Positions 25,159-33,567 of a stretch of 64,000 nt of DNA are shown here, one piece after another; the stretch's first letter is position 1; the number at the start of each line of letters is the position of its first letter. The translations under genes and the position numbers were made by a program. The notes under the pieces are model-generated. The model was given only the letters and a program-made list of their open reading frames with translations. It had not been told where the DNA came from and did not search any database. The stretch spans positions 62,001 through 126,000 of the forward strand of contig DASWHL010000037.1 of the NCBI GenBank assembly GCA_036398175.1. The letters run 5' to 3'. The DNA comes from JAOTWJ01 sp036398175 (lineage in GTDB: Bacteria; Gemmatimonadota; Gemmatimonadetes; Gemmatimonadales; GWC2-71-9).

Positions 25159-26622
25159 ATGACCAGGCCATCCACCCTCACCGATCTCCGCCAGACCGAG
25201 TGGGCCGATCCCGCCAAGCATCTGCGGTCGGTGAAGGACGAGTTGCGCCAGAATCTCGTGCGGGCGCTCGAGGCGGGCGGGCCGATCTTCCCGGGGATCG
25301 TGGGCTACGAGGATAGCGTCGTTCCCCAGGTGATCAACGCGGTGCTCGCGCGCCACAATTTCATTCTGCTCGGCCTCCGGGGCCAGGCGAAGAGCCGGAT
25401 CCTGCGTCAGCTGGTGACGCTGCTCGACGCCGAAATCCCGATCATCGCCGGCAGCGAGATCAACGACAATCCGTTCGCACCCATCTCGAAGCACGGCCGG
25501 CAGCAGCTCGAGGAACATGGCGACCGCACGCCCATCGCCTGGGTGACCCGGGACTACCGCTACGTCGAGAAGCTGGCGACCCCGGACGTGACCATCGCGG
25601 ACATCATCGGCGACGTGGATCCCATCAAGGCCGCCCGCGGCGGCCATCTGTTGTCGGACGAGCTGACCATCCACTATGGGCTCCTGCCGCGCAGCAACCG
25701 CGGGATCTTCGCGCTCAACGAGCTGCCGGACCTGGCCGGCAAGATCCAGGTCGGGTTGTTCAACATCATGCAGGAAGGCGACGTCCAGATCAAAGGCTAT
25801 CCCATTCGCCTGGCCCTGGACGTGCTGCTCGTCTTCTCCGCGAACCCGGAGGATTACACGGCGCGCGGGAAGATCATCACGCCGCTCAAGGACCGGATCG
25901 GGAGCGAGATCCTGACACACTACCCCCGCGCGATTGACGACGGCATGGCCATCACCGCGCAGGAGGCCTGGCTCGAGCGCGCGGGGGTCCCGGTGCACGT
26001 CCCCGATTTCATGGCGGAGGTGGTCGAGCGGATCGCCTTCGAGGCGCGCGCGGACAAACGGATTGACCATCGCTCCGGCGTGAGCCAGCGGCTGCCGATC
26101 TCGGTGATCGAGAACGTGGTGTCGAGCGCGGAACGGCGCGCCATCGTGAACCGCGAGCCATCGGCGGTGCCGCGCATCGCCGATCTGTACGCCGCGCTCC
26201 CGTCCATCACGGGCAAGATCGAGCTGGAGTACGAGGGCGAGTTGCAGGGCGGCGCCGTCGTCGCCCGCGACCTGGTCCGGCGGGCCTGCCTCGCGACGTT
26301 CGAGGCCCGCGCCGGCGGCGCCGATTGCGAGGCCATTGTGGAGTGGTTCGACGGGGGCGGCGCCCTCAAGGTGGGCGGGGATGAGCGGGCCGACGCGCTC
26401 GTACGAGGGTTTGCGGCGGTCCCGGGGCTGCTCGATCTCGTGCAGCAGACGGGCCTGGCCGGCAAGAACGACCCGCCGCGACTGGTGGCCGCCAGCGAGC
26501 TGGTGCTCGAGGGGCTGGTGGCGCAGAAGCGGATTTCCCGCTCGGATGAGCTGGGGTACGCGCGGGCGCGGCCGGAGCGGCGGGGGCCGGGGATGGGGAT
26601 GGGGCCGGATGCTCTCGTCTAG
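25159..26622 (+). CDS. MoxR/magnesium-chelatase-like AAA+ ATPase
   Basis: 487 aa AAA+ protein. The Walker A motif is GLRGQAKSR (about residues 72-80), Walker B is the variant FALNELPDLA, and sensor 1 is the LLVFSANPEDYT segment. The C-terminal ~180 residues form a helical lid extension. MoxR-type ATPases act with VWA proteins as chaperone-like remodellers or metal-insertion machines. The matching VWA gene starts at 31979, about 5.4 kb downstream on the same strand, so the usual neighbours have probably been split. The ATG follows GGAG at close spacing. Confidence 0.85.
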   Translation: MTRPSTLTDLRQTEWADPAKHLRSVKDELRQNLVRALEAGGPIFPGIVGYEDSVVPQVINAVLARHNFILLGLRGQAKSRILRQLVTLLDAEIPIIAGSEINDNPFAPISKHGRQQLEEHGDRTPIAWVTRDYRYVEKLATPDVTIADIIGDVDPIKAARGGHLLSDELTIHYGLLPRSNRGIFALNELPDLAGKIQVGLFNIMQEGDVQIKGYPIRLALDVLLVFSANPEDYTARGKIITPLKDRIGSEILTHYPRAIDDGMAITAQEAWLERAGVPVHVPDFMAEVVERIAFEARADKRIDHRSGVSQRLPISVIENVVSSAERRAIVNREPSAVPRIADLYAALPSITGKIELEYEGELQGGAVVARDLVRRACLATFEARAGGADCEAIVEWFDGGGALKVGGDERADALVRGFAAVPGLLDLVQQTGLAGKNDPPRLVAASELVLEGLVAQKRISRSDELGYARARPERRGPGMGMGPDALV

Positions 26623-26650
26623 AACGACGGGAACGACGGGAACGACGGGA
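26622..26650 (+). repeat. Three tandem copies of GAACGACGG
   Basis: Copies at 26622-26630, 26631-26639 and 26640-26648 start on the last base of the AAA+ stop codon and fill the whole gap up to the next gene. Same 9-bp unit, same orientation, as the array at 31403 and the forward arm at 32642; the array at 31903 is inverted. Confidence 0.8.
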
Positions 26651-26655
26651 GGGAC

Positions 26656-27300
26656 GTGGCGGTCATAACCATTTCCCGGCAGTACGCGTCGGGGGGATCG
26701 GATATCGCGAGGCTCGTGGCCCAGCGTCTTGGATGGACGCTGATTGACAACGAGTTCGTGGATCGCGTGGCGGCACGCGCCGGCTGCACGGTCGAGGAGG
26801 TGCAGCAGCAGGAGGAGCGCGTGCCGACCCTGATCGAGCGGCTGGCCCGCGCCCTGACCGTGTCCGCCCCCGAGATGTTCGCGGCCGCGGCCGATCCCCA
26901 GGTCACGCTGCCCCCGGAGGATCGCCTCGTACGGCTCACGGAAGCGGTCATCGCGGAGGCGGTGCAGCAAGGCGACGTGGTGATGGTGGGGCGCGGCGCG
27001 CAGTCGTACCTGGCGCAGCGCGAGCAGACGCTGCACGTGCTCGTGGCCGGACCCCGCGATCTCCGGCTCGCGGAAGCGATCCGCCGGCTCGGCGGCACCG
27101 CCGACGACGCCGCCAAGCGGCTCGACGACGTGGACGAAGGCCGGCGGCGCTACGTGAAGACACACTACAATCGAAACTGGGATGACCCCGCGGGGTACGA
27201 TCTCGTGGTGAACACCGGACGATTCCCCTACGAGGTGGCCGCCGACCTGATCGTCGAAGCGGCCCGCGGGCGCGGGTTGATCCGGCCGGCCGCGCCCTGA
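26656..27300 (+). CDS. Cytidylate-kinase-like family protein
   Basis: 214 aa P-loop-like kinase of the cytidylate kinase-like (AAA_26/Cytidylate_kin2) family. The start ITISRQYASGGSDIARLVAQRLG is the family's glycine-rich nucleotide-binding segment. DNEFVDRVAA, VMVGRGAQSYL and RRYVKTHYNRNWDDPAGYDLVVNTGRF are also typical. True Cmk has a different CMP-binding insert, so substrate is uncertain. The GTG at 26656 comes directly after the 9-bp repeat array; the purine-rich end of the array (GGGAGGGAC) would serve as its ribosome-binding site. Confidence 0.8.
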   Translation: MAVITISRQYASGGSDIARLVAQRLGWTLIDNEFVDRVAARAGCTVEEVQQQEERVPTLIERLARALTVSAPEMFAAAADPQVTLPPEDRLVRLTEAVIAEAVQQGDVVMVGRGAQSYLAQREQTLHVLVAGPRDLRLAEAIRRLGGTADDAAKRLDDVDEGRRRYVKTHYNRNWDDPAGYDLVVNTGRFPYEVAADLIVEAARGRGLIRPAAP

Positions 27301-27328
27301 GTCCCCTCGACGAGCCTGAGCGCGCTTC

Positions 27329-29971
27329 CTACCAGCCCACGCGGAGCCGGGTGACCGCATAGCGACCCAGCACGGGCGCGCCCACGAACTCGACGTGCCG
27401 GTCGTCGAACAGGTTCTGGACACTCACCGTGAGCGTCGCGGCGCGCCAGCCGGGGATCGCGAGGCCCAGGGCCACGTCCACGAGCGCGTAGGCGTCCACG
27501 TGACCCTGGTAGACGCCGTTCTTCACGGGGAAGCTCCGCACGTACCGGCCGCGGAGGCCGGCGGTCACCCCCAGCGACTCGCTTCGCAACTCGACGCGCG
27601 CCGACGCCTTGTCGCGGGGCGCGTTCAGGTACACCACGCCGAGGATCTCGACGTTGGGAATCGTATCGGCGCTCACCCAGGAATAGGTGCCGCCAATGGA
27701 GACCGCGCGGGTGAGCGCCACGTCGAGCCCCAGGTCGGCGCCCCACAGCGTGTAGGCGCCGCCGCGCGGGCTCACGGCAAGCAGGTCCGTATAGTGCGGG
27801 GTCTCTTCCGGCGAGATGGTGCCGGCGGGAATCCGCGCGATGATCTCCGCGAGCTCCGCCGCCTCGGCCGCGGACATGTACCCCGCGAGGTACGCCTCGA
27901 GCGATGCCCGGTCGTAGAACACCGACGGCGTGGCGATGTACTGCGAGCCCGCCACGTCCGACACGCGCGCCATCCAGAGATCCGCGGTCACCGCCACGCG
28001 CCCCGCGAAGAACCCCTTGTACCCCAGCTCCAGGGCGTTGGTGATCGTGCGCCCCTCGCCTTCGACGTCCGTGATGTCCGCCGGGTTCACGTCCACGAAG
28101 TCCGGGACGGGCGCCGTGATGTCGAGCCGCGCGATCCGGGTGCCTACCTGCGAGGCGTCGGGCGCGGGAATGGCCGAGAGGTCAATGCCCTGGGACTCTG
28201 CATAGGCGACGACCGCGGGCCACAGCACGGTGGCGTCCGCGGGGAGGTACTGGCCCGGGAGGGCACCGGCCGCGATGGCGAACGGGCTTCGCATGCACAG
28301 TCGCCCGCCGCAGTCGCGCCGGAAATGGAACCCGTCCTTCGGGACGCCGGTACCCCGGATGGCGTAGCCGAACCCGCCCGGCAGCGCGATCTCGCCGGCC
28401 ACGATGTCGAGGAACAGGTCGTTGGCGTCGGGCGACGTGAAGGCGCGGTTGTAGGACGCCCGCAGCGCCTGCGAGGAGGCGGGCTTGAAGACGAGCGCCA
28501 GGCGCGGCGAGAACGCCAGATCGTTCAACGCCGTATGATGGTCCACGCGCAACGCACCGATGGCCTCGAGGCGCGGGGTCACGGCCCACGAGGCGTGGCC
28601 GTAGCCGCCGATTTCCGTCGTGTTGTCCCGGTCCTCGTTGACGCCGCTGATCGTGCCTTCGGTCCGCGGGCTGGTCCAGCGGACGTCGGCGCCGTACAGC
28701 AGGCGCACGGGCCCGGCCGTCGTCCCGTGCTGGACCTGTCCCACCAGCACCCGGGAATGATCCACGATCGGGTCGCCGGTCCGGAGCACGTAGGAGCCGC
28801 CGGCGTCGCTCCAGTTGTAGAACACGTTGGCGCTCAGCCGGTCGCGGGAAAGCCGGATCTGGCCGAACGAGTAGCGCCAGTCCCGCCCCTGGATTCCGCC
28901 GAACGGCGTCATGTCCACGGCGGCCAGCGCCTGCGCGGCACCCAGCGTGGTCACCACTTCCGTCCGGCCGTCGGGCCGCCAGTCGAGCCGCGCCTCGCCG
29001 CTCGCCCTGGCCAGGTCGAAGTCGCGCCGGCCGATGCGCAGCGTGTCGGCATCCGCGCCCGCCGCGATGGCCTCGCTCCGCAATGTCTGCTCCTGCGGGT
29101 CGGTCGCCTCCCAGTCGTCGCCCCGCAGGTAGGAGCCGGACACCTTGAGCGCGAGCCGCTGGCTCACGCGCTCCGCCACGCGCAGCTCGCCGCCGAGCGT
29201 GGACCGGCTACCGGCCGTGAGCGCCACGGCGCCGCCCCGGCTCTCGAACGGGGAGCGCGACACCAGGTGCAGCACGCCGCGCGGCGCGCCGGGTCCGTAG
29301 AGCGCCGAGGCCGGGCCGCGCACCAGCTCGATCCGATCGAGGTCTTCCGTACCCGCCGCGATCAGGTACGGGATGTTGAACGCCACCGACGGCAGGGCCG
29401 CGTAGCGGTGGTCGGTGAGCAGGAGCAGGGCGCCCGAGTTCGAGGTCGCTTCGCCGCGCACGCTGAAGGTGCGCTGGATCAGGCCCTTGGTGGCCATGTC
29501 CACGCCCGGCTCGTCCCGCACGACCTCGACCGGGGCCAGGAGCACCGCCCGCTCGATTTCGTCCCGGCCGACCACCGAGACGGCGGCCGGCGCGTCGAGG
29601 GCACTCTCGGGCGTGCGGGAGGCGGAAACGATGACCGGATCGAGCGGGACACCGACCGCGGCGAGCCGCACCGCGACGTCCACCGTGTCGCCGGCCACGA
29701 CGGTGAGCGCGAGCACGGCCGGCCGGTATCCGATCCGCGTGACGCGGACCGACGCGACCCCCGCGGCGATGCCACGCACACGGAACCGGCCCTGGTCGTC
29801 GGTCGCCGTCACCGATCCGACGCCGCCGCTCTGGATCTCCACCCGCACCAGCGGGAGGGGGGCGTCGGTGGTCGAATCCACGACCGTGCCCCGCACCGCG
29901 CCGGTCTGGGCGAGCGCTGCCGATGCTCCGAGTGCCCAGAGCACGCCGGCGAGCACGAGGTCGCGGACCAT
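27329..29971 (-). CDS. TonB-dependent outer-membrane receptor with N-terminal regulatory-like domain
   Basis: 880 aa. A signal peptide (LVLAGVLWALGASAALA) is followed by a carboxypeptidase-regulatory-like beta domain (residues ~25-110: GTVVDSTTDAPLPLVRV, DDQGRFRVRGI). Then come a TonB plug (~115-240, including DEIERAVLLAPVEVVRDEPGV and RIELVRGPASALYGPGAPRG) and a C-terminal barrel ending in RYAVTRLRVGW. The layout resembles SusC-like and ferric-siderophore receptors; the ligand is not determinable. The ATG at 29971 is chosen because it starts the signal peptide. It precedes no recognisable uptake partner; an MFS transporter lies upstream on the same strand. Confidence 0.88.
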   Translation of the reverse strand: MVRDLVLAGVLWALGASAALAQTGAVRGTVVDSTTDAPLPLVRVEIQSGGVGSVTATDDQGRFRVRGIAAGVASVRVTRIGYRPAVLALTVVAGDTVDVAVRLAAVGVPLDPVIVSASRTPESALDAPAAVSVVGRDEIERAVLLAPVEVVRDEPGVDMATKGLIQRTFSVRGEATSNSGALLLLTDHRYAALPSVAFNIPYLIAAGTEDLDRIELVRGPASALYGPGAPRGVLHLVSRSPFESRGGAVALTAGSRSTLGGELRVAERVSQRLALKVSGSYLRGDDWEATDPQEQTLRSEAIAAGADADTLRIGRRDFDLARASGEARLDWRPDGRTEVVTTLGAAQALAAVDMTPFGGIQGRDWRYSFGQIRLSRDRLSANVFYNWSDAGGSYVLRTGDPIVDHSRVLVGQVQHGTTAGPVRLLYGADVRWTSPRTEGTISGVNEDRDNTTEIGGYGHASWAVTPRLEAIGALRVDHHTALNDLAFSPRLALVFKPASSQALRASYNRAFTSPDANDLFLDIVAGEIALPGGFGYAIRGTGVPKDGFHFRRDCGGRLCMRSPFAIAAGALPGQYLPADATVLWPAVVAYAESQGIDLSAIPAPDASQVGTRIARLDITAPVPDFVDVNPADITDVEGEGRTITNALELGYKGFFAGRVAVTADLWMARVSDVAGSQYIATPSVFYDRASLEAYLAGYMSAAEAAELAEIIARIPAGTISPEETPHYTDLLAVSPRGGAYTLWGADLGLDVALTRAVSIGGTYSWVSADTIPNVEILGVVYLNAPRDKASARVELRSESLGVTAGLRGRYVRSFPVKNGVYQGHVDAYALVDVALGLAIPGWRAATLTVSVQNLFDDRHVEFVGAPVLGRYAVTRLRVGW

Positions 29972-30051
29972 GGAACGAGAAGATGGATCGGGTTGGGCGG
30001 GTCGGCAAGCGGATGACGGTCGAGAACCAGCACCCGTTCGATCGGGGGAGG

Positions 30052-30160
30052 CCCGCCCTGAAGGGTGGGCTCTCCACTCGGGGCGTCCTTCAGGACGCGG
30101 TTCTCGGCCGAGCTCGGGCTTCAGCCCGAGACCCATCCCTGACGCCGGGCCGCTAGCGGG
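30052..30160. repeat. Cluster of short palindromes, three sharing a CTTCAG/CTGAAG core
   Basis: Between the MFS stop and the TonB-receptor start are hairpins CCCGCCC-TGAA-GGGTGGG (30052-30069), GCGTCCT-TC-AGGACGC (30083-30098) and CTCGGGCT-TC-AGCCCGAG (30113-30130). CTCGGCCGAG (30103-30112) and CCGCTAGCGG (30150-30159) lie among them. They are too many, and lack U-tracts, for a simple terminator, and resemble REP-type palindromic repeats. They may still protect the MFS mRNA 3' end. Confidence 0.55.
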
Positions 30161-31382
30161 CCGCTTGCAGCTCCCGGGAGCGGAGCAGCAGACCACCGGC
30201 CGCGGCAATCGTGAGCAGCCCGCCCACGCCGAGGGTGGCGGCAACGCCGAACCGCTCCGCGGCGGCGCCGCCGAGGAAGGCGCCGATGGGCGCCATGCCC
30301 ACGAACGAGAACGTATAGACGGACACGACGCGGCCGCGCAGGCCGTCGGGGACGAGCGTCTGGAGCAGCATGTTGGAGAGCGCGGTCGTCGTGATCATGG
30401 CGAGGCCGAGGACGGTGAGGATCACCAGGGCCACGAGCACCGACCCCGAGAAACCGAGCGCGGCCACGGAGGCGCCGAAGAGCGCCGCGGCCCATCCCAC
30501 CACGCGTCCCTTGGGGATCCGGTTGGCGACCGTGGCGACCGTGAGCGCGCCGATCAGGGCGCCGCCGCCGACGGCGGACATCATCCAGCCGTACTCGCGC
30601 GCCCCCTGGCCCAACTCGAGCCGGGCCAGCACCGGCAGAAGCGTGAGCGCCGGCAGACCGCAGATGGACATGACCGCCACGTTAAGGAGGAGCACGCGGG
30701 TGCGCGCCTCGCCGGCCACGTAGCGCAGCCCTTCGAGGATGTTGGACCACGCGGATCGCGGCGGGATGACCCTATGACGGGATGACGGGATGCGCATGGC
30801 GAGCAGGGCGGCGAGCACCGCTACGTAGCTCAACCCGTTGAGCAGAAAACAGGCCGCGACGCCGACCACGCCGATCAGCATGCCGGCAATGGCGGGTCCG
30901 AGGACGCGGGTCGCGTTGAAGGCCGACGCATTCAGGGCGATGGCGCTCGCCAGGTCCTCCTTGCCGACGATCTCCACGAAGAACGATTGGCGAGCCGGGA
31001 TGTCGAAGGCCGTCGCCACGCCGAGCAGCGCGGCCAGCACGGCAATGGCCCCGATGGTCGCGAGGTCGAGCCACACCATGACCGCGAACCCGAAGGCGAC
31101 GACCATGGCAAAGGCCTGCGTGGCCACCACCATGCGGTGCTTCGAGACCCGGTCGGCCACGGCGCCCGCGTACAGCGTGAACAGCAGCACCGGCACGGTG
31201 CCCAGCGCCTCGATCAGGCCCACGTAGAACGCCGAGCCCGTGAGATCGAGCACGAGCCACGACTGCGCGACCCGTTGCATCCAGATGCCGGTGAGCGAGA
31301 CGACGTAGCCGCCGTAGAAGATGCGGAAGTTGCGGTGACGGAAGGCGGCGAAGGTGGGGAGGGAGCGCAAACGGCCGGGCAT
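30153..31382 (-). CDS. MFS transporter (MFS_3/Bcr-type exporter)
   Basis: 409 aa with 12 predicted membrane segments. The start FRHRNFRIFYGGYVVSLTGIWMQRVAQSWLV and GAVADRVSKHRMV are characteristic of the MFS_3 group, which includes enterobactin exporter-like proteins. The central cytoplasmic loop (about residues 198-207) is encoded by a short tandem repeat of ATGACGGG on the plus strand (30774-30789), giving IPSSRHRVIPP. The gene starts at 31382 immediately before a six-copy 9-bp repeat array. Substrate unknown; it might export a siderophore or drug. Confidence 0.85.
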   Translation of the reverse strand: MPGRLRSLPTFAAFRHRNFRIFYGGYVVSLTGIWMQRVAQSWLVLDLTGSAFYVGLIEALGTVPVLLFTLYAGAVADRVSKHRMVVATQAFAMVVAFGFAVMVWLDLATIGAIAVLAALLGVATAFDIPARQSFFVEIVGKEDLASAIALNASAFNATRVLGPAIAGMLIGVVGVAACFLLNGLSYVAVLAALLAMRIPSSRHRVIPPRSAWSNILEGLRYVAGEARTRVLLLNVAVMSICGLPALTLLPVLARLELGQGAREYGWMMSAVGGGALIGALTVATVANRIPKGRVVGWAAALFGASVAALGFSGSVLVALVILTVLGLAMITTTALSNMLLQTLVPDGLRGRVVSVYTFSFVGMAPIGAFLGGAAAERFGVAATLGVGGLLTIAAAGGLLLRSRELQAAR

Positions 31383-31402
31383 GGAGCGAAGATAATGCCG
31401 AC

Positions 31403-31456
31403 GGGAACGACGGGAACGACGGGAACGACGGGAACGACGGGAACGACGGGAACGAC
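31403..31456 (+). repeat. Six perfect tandem copies of GGGAACGAC
   Basis: Copies run without error from 31403 to 31456, between the divergent end of the four-helix-bundle gene and the MFS start. The unit is identical to that at 26622 and 32642, and is the reverse complement of the array at 31903. Confidence 0.9.
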
Positions 31457-31475
31457 CCGGAAGCTGATCTCGGGG

Positions 31476-31829
31476 TCAAGGGCTCATGGATCGATACAGG
31501 CGCCAGAGGAGGAGACCTCCACGCTCCTCCAGCGGGACGAGTTCCGACCAGTCCTTTTCGTTCCGGTAGCCCAGATCTCTGGCTGAGCGCAGCAGGCACC
31601 GCAGCTCAGCGAGCGATCCCAGTGCGATGTCGAGAAAGCGTCGGAACTCCCTCTTCCCACGCTTCGCCGATCCCTCGGCGATGTTGGCGGTGATTGAAAT
31701 GGCCGCCCGTCGGAGTTGCGAGGTGAGACCATACCGCTCGTCTTTCGGAAAGCACCTCGTGGCACGGTAGACGGCGAGTACGACTTCGTGACAGGCCTTC
31801 CAAGCGTCCAGACGCTCGTATGGTTTCAT
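31476..31829 (-). CDS. Four-helix bundle protein (23S rRNA intervening-sequence protein family)
   Basis: 117 aa from an ATG at 31829 (an upstream start at 31880 adds 17 unconserved residues). Helices with YERLDAWKACHEVVLAVYRAT, LTSQLRRAAISITANIAEG and REFRRFLDIALGSLAELR are diagnostic of the S23/IVP family. These proteins were first found inside insertions in 23S rRNA genes. The Avd accessory protein of diversity-generating retroelements has the same fold, but no reverse transcriptase is present here. The gene is bracketed by inverted arrays of the 9-bp repeat. Codon use looks less GC-biased than that of its neighbours, suggesting acquisition. Confidence 0.85.
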   Translation of the reverse strand: MKPYERLDAWKACHEVVLAVYRATRCFPKDERYGLTSQLRRAAISITANIAEGSAKRGKREFRRFLDIALGSLAELRCLLRSARDLGYRNEKDWSELVPLEERGGLLLWRLYRSMSP

Positions 31830-31902
31830 CCAAGATGAGTGCTGTGATGGTGCCGTGGCAGCATAACCATCCTGCCGCACAACGAGGCCGGATTGTCCCC
31901 GT

Positions 31903-31936
31903 CCCGTCGCTCCCGTCGTTCCCGTCGTTCCCGTCG
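31903..31936 (-). repeat. Inverted array of the 9-bp repeat (about 3.8 copies)
   Basis: CCCGTCGCT, CCCGTCGTT, CCCGTCGTT and CCCGTCG follow each other; read on the minus strand the unit is the same GGGAACGAC (one copy GGGAGCGAC) as at 31403. It lies upstream of both the four-helix-bundle gene and the VWA gene. Confidence 0.85.
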
Positions 31937-31978
31937 ATTTGCCAGGAACCCCACCCCGAGTACGTTGTAGAAACAGCC

Positions 31979-33352
31979 ATGCGCTTCACCACCTACGGCA
32001 AGTACATCCCGCAACTCGCCGATGCGGTCAACCTCCAGGACCTCCTGGATCAGTTGAGCGATTTCCTGTTGCAGTCGGGGTTTGCCGGCGGGCCGTCGTG
32101 GCATCCGTACTGGGGCGAGTTCGGGGACGAGGATACCCGCTCGATGGACGCGCTCAAGGAGGCCATCCTCAAGGCGCTCGCGGAGTCCGGACAGCTCACG
32201 CCGGACATGCTCAAGGTGCTGCGCGGGGAATCCACCGGAGACGAGCAGCGCGACGCCCAGATCAAGCAGGAGCTGGCAGAGCTGATTGACCAGGTGGTGC
32301 AGCGGCTGATTGACGAGGGCTATCTCAACGTCCAGCAGGCGCCGCAGATGCCGCAGGGGCACCAGCCCATGCTCGGCCCGGGCGGCCAGGCGCGGTCGGC
32401 GGCGCAGCAAGTCGAATTCAACCTCACCGGCAAGGGCATTGACTTCCTGGGCTACCGGTCGCTGCGCCACCTGCTCGGCAGCGTCGGCAAGTCGAGCTTC
32501 GGGAGCCACGACACCGCGTATCTCGCGACCGGCATCGAGGCCGAGGCGGTGTCGAAGGAGTACGAGTTCGGGGATACGATGAATCTCGACGTGCCCGGGA
32601 CTCTCCGGCGTGCGATTGCGAGGACATGGCGGGAGACCGACGGGAACGACGGGAGCGACGGGAACGACGGGAGTCGGAGCCTGGATGGCTCCTCTCCCGT
32701 CGCTCCCGTCGTTCCCGTCGTGGATCTCGACTACCCCGACCTCATGGTCCACCAGTCCGAGTACCGCTCCAGCGCCGCCACGGTGCTCATGCTCGACTGC
32801 TCGCACTCCATGATTCTCTACGGGGAGGACCGGTTCACGCCGGCCAAGAAGGTAGCGCTGGCGCTCACGCATCTCATCCGCACGCAGTTCCCCGGTGATT
32901 CACTCAGTGTCGTGCTGTTTCACGATTCGGCCGAGGAGATTCCGCTCAAGCGGCTGTCGGAGGCGCAGGTGGGGCCGTATCACACGAATACGGCCGAGGG
33001 GCTGAAGCTCGCACGGCGGTTGCTGTTGGCGCAGGGGAAGGACATGCGTCAGATCATCATGATCACGGATGGGAAGCCCTCGGCGCTCACGTTGCCGGAC
33101 GGGCGGATCTACATCAACTCGGCGGGGCTCGATCCCAAGATCCTCAAGGCGACGTTCCGGGAGGTGTCGGCGTGCCGCCGGAGCGGGATCATGATCAACA
33201 CGTTCATGCTGGCGCGGGAGCGGTCGCTGGTGGAGTTCGTGAAGCGGGTGTGTGAGATTTCGAAGGGGAAGGCGTATTTCACCAATACGATGACCTTGGG
33301 GCAGTACATCTTGATGGATTTCATGCGGCGGAAGACGCGGCGGGTGGGCTGA
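31979..33352 (+). CDS. VWA-domain protein, probable partner of the AAA+ ATPase
   Basis: 457 aa. The first ~215 residues are helical with no named family (MRFTTYGKYIPQLADAVNLQ, then LMEAL-like helices). The C-terminal ~200 residues form a von Willebrand A domain with MIDAS motif DCSHS (LMLDCSHSM, about residues 271-279), HTNTAEGLKLAR and IIMITDGKPSA. ChlD/MoxR-associated VWA proteins of this build are driven by an AAA+ partner, here probably the gene at 25159. Between the two parts, residues ~221-248 (TDGNDGSDGNDGS...SSPVAPVVPVV) are encoded by an inverted pair of the 9-bp repeat, an in-frame insertion in the linker. Confidence 0.82.
   Translation: MRFTTYGKYIPQLADAVNLQDLLDQLSDFLLQSGFAGGPSWHPYWGEFGDEDTRSMDALKEAILKALAESGQLTPDMLKVLRGESTGDEQRDAQIKQELAELIDQVVQRLIDEGYLNVQQAPQMPQGHQPMLGPGGQARSAAQQVEFNLTGKGIDFLGYRSLRHLLGSVGKSSFGSHDTAYLATGIEAEAVSKEYEFGDTMNLDVPGTLRRAIARTWRETDGNDGSDGNDGSRSLDGSSPVAPVVPVVDLDYPDLMVHQSEYRSSAATVLMLDCSHSMILYGEDRFTPAKKVALALTHLIRTQFPGDSLSVVLFHDSAEEIPLKRLSEAQVGPYHTNTAEGLKLARRLLLAQGKDMRQIIMITDGKPSALTLPDGRIYINSAGLDPKILKATFREVSACRRSGIMINTFMLARERSLVEFVKRVCEISKGKAYFTNTMTLGQYILMDFMRRKTRRVG
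32642..32720 (+). repeat. In-frame hairpin made of the 9-bp repeat inside the VWA gene
   Basis: Forward copies GGGAACGAC, GGGAGCGAC, GGGAACGAC (32642-32668) are followed after a GGAGCC/GGCTCC-closed loop by inverted copies CCCGTCGCT, CCCGTCGTT, CCCGTCG (32696-32720). The arms are nearly perfect over ~34 bp. The reading frame stays open through both arms. Confidence 0.85.
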
Positions 33353-33567
33353 GCCTGTTTCTCCGCAAGGCCAACCTGCCAGGTGACCGCGCCGCGCGTC
33401 CGGGCCATGGCCAGCGGGGGCGCGAGGACGGCAGGCCTACCTCGCCCGTCGCCCTCGCGCACCTGCAACCGCTCGCTTCTCTTCGCTGCCGCACTTGATC
33501 ATACCACCGGCCGGCCTCCGAGGGTCCCTCAGAGCATTGCGCTGCGCAGTCAGAACGTTGCAGGGTC

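Noticed and set aside
25144..30016. Long open frames antisense to the AAA+ ATPase gene and to the TonB receptor
   Set aside because: Low-complexity, composition-driven; the sense-strand genes carry all conserved motifs.
31476..31829. Diversity-generating retroelement suggested by the Avd-like four-helix protein
   Set aside because: No reverse transcriptase and no template/variable repeat pair is visible anywhere in the window.
26622..32720. CRISPR array made of the 9-bp repeats
   Set aside because: Units are 9 bp with no spacers and no cas genes; these are plain tandem or inverted repeats.
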